A DNA stretch of 64,000 bases from Echinarachnius parma (Eukaryota > Echinodermata > Echinoidea > Clypeasteroida > Echinarachniidae). The translations under genes and the position numbers were made by a program. Location: assembly GCA_037951105.1 (NCBI GenBank), contig JBAMJV010003353.1, positions 157,001 through 221,000 on the forward strand. The letters are read 5' to 3'. Positions 57,440 to 64,000 of the stretch are shown one piece after another (positions within the stretch are counted from its first letter, which is position 1; each line of letters opens with the position of its first letter). The notes beneath the pieces were generated by a model. The model was not told the origin of the DNA. It did no database searches and saw nothing but the letters and a program-made list of their open reading frames with translations.

Positions 57440-60400
57440 TGAGACATACCCTCAATTATTATACAGGTATTATACAAGCATGTTGCCTAAAGTTGATTTA
57501 TCTTGACAGGCAAATTTAAGAAATTAGAATTGTTTTTGATATGTTTGTTTCAGACCGGAACAGCTCAGATGTCTGATATATGTTGCCAAAATGACTTGAT
57601 GTTATGATAGTTACAAAACCTGCCAGAGTTTTGGATTTAATTTTGAATTGTATGATGATTGAATGTTCAATAGAATCATGGTATGTATAATTTCTGTTAC
57701 CATTTCATCTCATAAAATGAGTTAAATGCTTCTGTTATATTATTAAATCTCTCTTCCTCTCCTTCTAAAGTGCATTAATGTGCCAGATATGAATCAGACA
57801 TGTATGTCCCCTGCCCCAACCACCGAGGCCATTGTTTAAAACTGTCTTAATAACACAGGAGCATACCATAAAAGCACATAGGAGTGGAAGGGCATGGGTT
57901 CAGTACTCAACTCTGTCAAATACGCCCCCTAGGGGAAAATACAGTGGAAGCTCATTAAAACGATGAAATTGCTACCATGAAAATTACCTTGTTATCTCAG
58001 GGTAACAACATGTTTTAAATGTATAAAGAGTTGTACCAATCATATCAGCTTGTTATTTGAGAGTTTTGTTCTAACAGAGCTCTTTGTAATTATATATGTT
58101 GGAAATTATGTTTATATCAATTTTGTTTTCAAACAAACTGCATATATTGAAGGATTTTTTGGCATTTGTAATGGTTACCGTAGTATTTGCATCATTGACC
58201 GGGAATATCATATTTCATTTAGTAAATACACATAACATAATTTTAGGCTGATCATTTTGTATGTTGTATCTCCCTTAATCATTCATTGTTTACTCTAAAA
58301 ACAATTGGAGTAAGCTAGGGTTTGGAATTATAACTATGGAGGAATTATTATGTCTTGGAGAAGAAAAGGAAAGAGAGAATTAATCCCCTGGCTTTTATTC
58401 CCTTTGTATGTATATAGTGCATATTTTTACTCCATGCTTTTTATTATGTTTGTAATTATGTAACATATCTAGAGAGATGAGAAGTGATTGTATGTGTGTA
58501 TTAGCTGCATAGAGTTATACATGTATCTTGCTTACCTTCAAGATAAATCTTTACAAACTTGTATGTCTGCTTAATCATGTGTTTGCATATTTATTTTTTA
58601 TCATGTCTAGGCTCTAAGTGAGAAACACATAACATGTTTAACTAGAATTTTAAGTTTTAAAATGTTCTAAATTCTTTTTGAAAAAATAAGCTGCAATGTG
58701 TTTTGTCCACGAAAAGAAATTTGTGTTGAATTTGGATGTTATGCAATCAGCTTCATGGACTATCGTACCATTAACAGTATTACTGAGTTGAATAGTTAAA
58801 TGGCAATTTATCCCAGCGTATCAATGTTGACAAGTGTTTAAAAAGGTCTTCTCTAAAGCTGAAAATAATTAGTGATTGTTGAACTATTTGGCCTTCCGAT
58901 CACTCACAGATGTAGAAATAAGTGGAAAGGGTGTGTTCTTTCAAATGGTAAAGCTGAATTGATAGCCTACCGTCATGCTCCTGTGATCACGCTGAATAAA
59001 CATGTTGTCATATGACAACATGTTACGACTTTCGGATGAATTTGGGACTTGAGTATTGTGCTAACTTTTTGTGGAGGTGTCATTACAATTAGTCTACCAA
59101 TATGGTAGTGAATGACCACGCTTCACATCTGAAGAACACATCTTCTTTCCATGTTTTTAGTTCAGTGGAGATACCGAAGTTGTTTTCTTTTTCTTATAAA
59201 TTAAGTGCATTCTTGGCATTGGGGTTAATTTATTAAGCTACGTTTATGTGTGCTCTGCAGTAGTTAATATTTCAAGTCTGATTATTTACACTGTAAGTAG
59301 AAAATGGCACAAGTGCACTGCACGTGCGAAAGCGAAACCACTTGGTGAACGGTGTACATGGTATTTTTTGTGTTGATCCATGTGTGCATTTTAATATCGT
59401 TCACACTTGTGTTGTTCCTAATGTTTATTAAAAAGTTTGTCAGGTTGGATTTGATATTTGTTGAAACAGTATTTCATGTTTTAGTTGTTAAGTTGTATCA
59501 CTATTGAAGTATATTAATTGTTGATATGATTGAATATTGCTGCCGTAATGAAAGTAAAGACCTGCCATATTCGGTTGATAAAATTGAATCTTGGGTGTGT
59601 TACCCAAAGCTCCTTGATGAAAAGCCCAGATATGATGTAAAAGGAAAGGAACTAAAAGTCACTAAAATGTCTGCTAGCATATTTGTTGAATACATTTGAT
59701 TGAAAAGTCAACAAGTCAATCTGGATATCTATGAAACAGTGTAAAATGTAAAATTCTCCTGGGCCTGTATTCATGAAACGGCACTAGCTTAAAACTCCAC
59801 GAAAATTACTTGGAGCTTCCTTGTTTCTCTTCTACCGTGTTGTTTAGCTTATGGTAAGAGAAGAATAAAATGGGTTTAGATTTTTTCAAATGCCCATTTA
59901 GTGTGACGATATCTATCATTCAGCCCAAGAGCGTTAATGAATGGTCATACAGTAATTCGTTGTAAAAGCTGACGCATATTTTCGCTTTTTTAACCAGGAA
60001 AGCAGTGTTCTTTTTCAATGAAACTTTCACACATCATTCGGACATATCTTTGGTACAGGATTGAAGTCTCAAATGTCATTTTGAGCAATATCTGACACTT
60101 TACAGGTGCACCTTTAATAGTTCCATGCTAAAACTCTTTCAGATGATAGCATTTAGAGAGCAACGATTCTTGTAGTCCCCAACTAGGGTTAGCTGGGTAA
60201 GCTTTTATGTACCTTTTCATTTGAGCCTATAGTTGTCATATAAATAGACTTGGCATGGAACCAAACTCTCTTGGTACAGTTCCGTCATGGCTGACTGGTC
60301 ATGACTTTCATGTTTGATGCGCCAGCTGCGAAGATCTGCGGTTTGATATGGGGATGATCTAGCAGGGTTTTAGGAATATGGGCCCTGGAGTTTTCTTAGA

Positions 60401-62959
60401 TATTTTCAAACAAGTTGTATGCTTGTCTGAGCATGCCTCGTTTGTCATTTCTGAAGTGCCAACGGTTTCCTTCACCCATACTGGACTAATGATGTTAAGT
60501 AAAATTGAGTCAGATGTGTGGAAGTTTTGGAGGGTTCTTTTGTCCGAGGAATGAGAAGGAATCGGAACATCCAGTGGTAGGGAAAACATGTAGTCTGTTT
60601 ATTTTGTATTGTTGATTGTCCCATAGATTTAATGAGCAGTATACTGTATGTACATACTGAAATAATGATTTGTTGCGATTCGGTGCAGCTTTGTCAATTT
60701 CTTTTAATGTGGAGTCCCATGAAGTGCAGCTACTTCTTCACATTATATTTTCTAGAATATTTTAGAAAGAATTTCATGAAAGCGCACTAAATGCAGACAC
60801 CGTGCTGAAGGATGATGAAACAAGGGTATTTTGAAAATGTGTACAAACAAAGAGTTTATAGAGAAATATTTTCTGTTGTATTCATTCTGCAGGGGGGAAA
60901 TGGGAGGAATTTGTAGACTTCTTGCATGTTGAATTGAGATGCTATTCAATAGGCATTTCTAAAAAAAAAGTGATGATTATATTTTGGTTTGTAAAATAAT
61001 AGAAATTTCATAAGATCTTGCACGATTGTATTGCATCTTCAATTCACCTTATTCATAGTGTTGCATCAATATGAAGTCAGAAATTTATTATCACTTTTTG
61101 TTTAATTTTTTCACCATGTTGCATGTCAGGGCTTATATATGCTGTTTGTGATTTTATATTTCTAGTTGTTACGGCTTGTGTGTACATATATAAACGAAAT
61201 CCATTGACAAATCTATATATACATATCTCTATATGTATGTGTGTGTGTAAGTAGTAGAAATAATGTGAGCTGTATACCTATTTATATAAGTTACAGTCTT
61301 ATGTCACAATGTGTAGTCACATTTTTATATGTTCTGTTTATTCCTTGTTGATGCACTTATGTAAATGTACATACAGTGCCTGTATACCCTATCTACAATT
61401 TTCATGAAAATGTGGGGTCCTTTTCCAAGCCATTTCATTAGAGTTTCTCTGGTACAGCATGCATATGAATCAAAGTGATCGTAATTATCCTCTCGTGTAG
61501 GAATTCAATCTGAATTAGAGGAAAACTTTCACTTGAGAACCAAAGTAATTACTCATAAGATGGTAATAGTTTTAGGGGATGGATTGACAGAACAGTATTA
61601 GTTTATGGCGTTTTGACATGATCATTTCTAAAACTAAACCATTTCTTGCAAAAATACTAAAATAATGTAACTTGTTTTGTTTGTGTTAGTACTTCAAGCC
61701 TGAATCTCACATTTCATCTCATAATAAACAATGATAATAAAAAGAAGACGGTCTGGAAAAACAGCTAAAAAAAACAACCTAATAATGTGTTTCCGGTATC
61801 ATGCAATGTGCTGCTTATACAACTACTATTGGCAAAATTCCCATCATATTACTCAAGTAATCAGCATCATGCAGTGGGATTTACACATAATGTATGGACT
61901 ACCATATGTCGCCATATTCTAAATCATTCACAGTGTTTTCAGGTTTTCTTAGCATGCCAATCCCTGAAAAGCCCTTGAACTTGTACGTCTCTTTCATCAT
62001 GTGTTGTATTTTGGGTTCATTCATTTTGATATTGTAGAAATTGAGAACTCAGCCTTGTTAGGCAGTAATACTAATATTCTGTTTTCAAACAAATGCAGAT
62101 TCCAAATCATCCTCTTCATCGATTAGCATGTGTTTTCCCCTGTCTATTTCTACACCCCTAATCAATGTTGTGATGCCTTCAGTTCGTGTGTATAACATGT
62201 GTTATGTTGAACATAATATCATTTCCCCTACCCATCTTTCTAATATATCGCTTTGTAAATTGTGCATAGATAACATTAGGAACTGGCAGATAGCATGAAG
62301 TATTTTGTAATTAATAATCCCGTTTTTTGTTGGAGATTTTCCTTATTTTCATTGTGTCTATAAATCGACATGATGGCATAAAAACCTTGTTAAGCCATTT
62401 CTAATGATAGCTAGATTTTGCTACATGCTATATAATCAAAGTGATATAACTGTTAGAGACTTTAGCATAATTTAGCTCTTTATTTGTAAGTTCTTATCGT
62501 TGTGTTAAAACCACCTGCTAAATATTTGTATTTATTTTACTTACTAGTTCATTTTTGAGGATTTGAAAGTAGTTAAAACGATTTGTATGTACTCTTGAAA
62601 TAACACATCTACCATAGTTACAAGTATTACCTTTTCAAGATAGACACAATCACTGAATATTATTCTACTTAAGGATGATTGATACTATAAAAATTGTATA
62701 TGAATTAAGGTTAATTTTGGTTAATTTTTCATTTTTATTTTCATGTAATTTTTGTCAATGTGTTTTGATGGAAATTGCTCTGTGTTATCTAATTATACTG
62801 GAGTCTTGTCAGATAAATACATTTGTATTGTGTGTTTATTTTGTTCCGTAAAAGCTTTTTAAAGGCATGTAGAGGCTGTGAACATATCCAAATCACATCA
62901 AGTAAGTAAGTTTTTTGCTGTGTGTGTGTGTGTGTGTGTGCGTGTGCGTGTGCGCGTGG
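57440..62959 (+). other. 3' UTR and/or intergenic sequence
   Basis: AT-rich with no coding exon supported. AATAAA words on the + strand occur at 58995, about 59865 and about 61724. Several short minus-strand frames (for example 60359-60589) show no domain. A perfect palindrome sits at 58999-59024. The transcript end cannot be fixed from sequence alone. Confidence 0.5.
58995..59000 (+). terminator. Candidate poly(A) signal AATAAA
   Basis: It is the first consensus hexamer outside a mobile element downstream of the stop, 3.0 kb into the 3' region, and it overlaps the start of a perfect 26-bp palindrome. No clear GT-rich downstream element was confirmed. Confidence 0.25.
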
Positions 62960-62967
62960 CATGTGTG

Positions 62968-63092
62968 CAGTGGCGTAGCGTGGTCGGACTGATTTGGGGG
63001 GGGGGGGGCACACCTTTTGTATTTCTTTGTTTTTTTCAAAAAATGTCCCCTTATGTTTTCTTCCAAATTATTGGGGGGGCACGTGCCCCCCG

Positions 63093-63123
<31 letters not shown>

Positions 63124-63146
63124 TGCCCCCCGTCGCTACGCCACTG
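62968..63146. mobile_element. hAT MITE, 179 bp, perfect 8-bp duplication
   Basis: The ends CAGTGGCGTAGCG and CGCTACGCCACTG are inverted repeats (one base differs further in) and the flanks are catgtgtg at 62960-62967 and 63147-63154. The interior is poly-G, 'attattgggggggcacgtgcc' and a long poly-C. CAGTGGCGTA ends are typical of hAT MITEs in many animals. Confidence 0.92.
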
Positions 63147-63154
63147 CATGTGTG

Positions 63155-64000
63155 TGTGTGGATTGGTTGGGGAACTTCACAAAAGAATCACACATTAAAC
63201 AACAAATGGAATATTCTTACACATTCGTACAAGATTTATTCTATTCATACAACACAAAAAGGGTTTAGTACAGATCAAATAGGAGAGTTTGAAATACTGG
63301 TAACATGCTACACTTAAAGGTAAAGAGAATACTTTTTATTCAAACTGAATTTCAGTAAACAAAATCTGCACCATTACATTACAATCTAATAGTTATAACC
63401 CCACCATGCTCGAAATGAATACAAAATTACAAACGACTAAGTAACAAGCCTGTCATCATTGTAAAAGAGCCGTTAAAACTCAAGAGGGCGCTCTCTAAAA
63501 ACTTATTGGTTTCAACCATTTAAAATAAAATATTGTGCATGTGATGTTTTGTTGAAATAGTGATTAGATAGCGAGATAATCAACAACTATTTTAAAAACT
63601 TTTTAAGCACTTATTAACAGTTTTCACACGCCATCAAATTAAAGTAACACAATTGCATTTTATTTTGGGTTACTTTGGTATGTAACATGAATAAATCCCA
63701 TTGTACATGTACTTCAAACTGAACGTACGTGCCGTAATTATGTTAATAGTGGTATGCATGACACATTATATATACGTTAACCCAAGCGTAGCATTAATAA
63801 TAACACTTTCATATCGAACTAGAGATCGATGTGAATGGGATACCTCTGCAGGGGCGTCGATCCTGGGGGGCGAACATATCATTTCGCCCCCCCCCCCCCC
63901 CCCCCAATAATTCCGTAAATGAGGAAGAAAAAATCGATCGATATAATGCCAAAGAGGGGAAAGACACATTTATCAATAATTAATCTTCAAAATAGCTGTT
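63155..64000. other. Non-coding sequence with poly-C element remnant
   Basis: 'gcaggggcgtcgatcctgggg' followed by a poly-C run (63852-63905) looks like half of another CAGTGGCGT-type element. No exon supported. Confidence 0.5.

Noticed and set aside
62878-63317. Proline-rich open frames
   Set aside because: They come from the poly-C core of a hAT MITE, not from a gene.

Overview
The window is animal genomic DNA. It has AT-rich intergenic and intronic sequence, GT-AG introns with pyrimidine tracts, long simple repeats and very many small inverted-repeat elements. The abundance of tacatgta-type words, the dispersed 'cctgtctatagcagc' repeat, a jockey/CR1-like LINE fragment and the gene content point to a marine invertebrate deuterostome, most likely an echinoderm. 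That placement is inference, because no species-diagnostic gene is present.

One protein-coding gene can be rebuilt with confidence, on the + strand from 26147 to 55979: 17 coding exons, 1485 residues, every exon junction in phase. It encodes a type I (hematopoietin-class) cytokine receptor. In order it has a signal peptide, an Ig domain, a two-domain cytokine-binding module (C-X9-C-X-W, a second Cys pair, a decayed WSxWS reading GTWSDAQS), five further fibronectin-III domains, one membrane helix, a Box1-like proline motif and a 590-residue tyrosine-rich tail. The Ig domain followed by the G-Y-P-P linker resembles vertebrate IL-11R/CNTFR/IL-6R alpha chains. The long FN3 stalk and signalling tail resemble gp130. 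The chain therefore looks like an alpha and a beta subunit in one polypeptide. The tail has a proximal cluster of ITIM-like tyrosines and a distal cluster of GYV/YVPH tyrosines, with no YxxQ STAT3 site.

Layout. 1-25.9 kb: no coding gene seen. It holds a decayed satellite (2.3-3.8 kb), a well-flanked 77-bp orphan exon (5040-5116), a 31-bp tandem array (5.4-6.5 kb), a LINE endonuclease remnant (9.2 kb), a 46-bp tandem array (14.9-15.5 kb), a CG-richer island (17.56-18.0 kb), nested inverted-repeat elements (18.5-19.6 kb) and a hAT-type MITE (20.45 kb). 25.9-56.0 kb: the receptor gene. Its introns carry foldback elements (27.3, 30.1, 31.2-33.4, 38.8-39.7, 42.5-43.1 and 49.6 kb), a 156-bp satellite with five RFX X-box motifs (31.8-32.7 kb), a truncated LINE (36.6-37.6 kb) and several decayed duplicates of the receptor's own exons. 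56-64 kb: 3' UTR and intergenic DNA with a 787-bp TIR element (56.65-57.44 kb), a perfect 26-bp palindrome (59.0 kb) and a textbook hAT MITE (62.97-63.15 kb).

No tRNA, rRNA or CRISPR was recognised. Function is inferred from domain and motif reading only; no database search was run.
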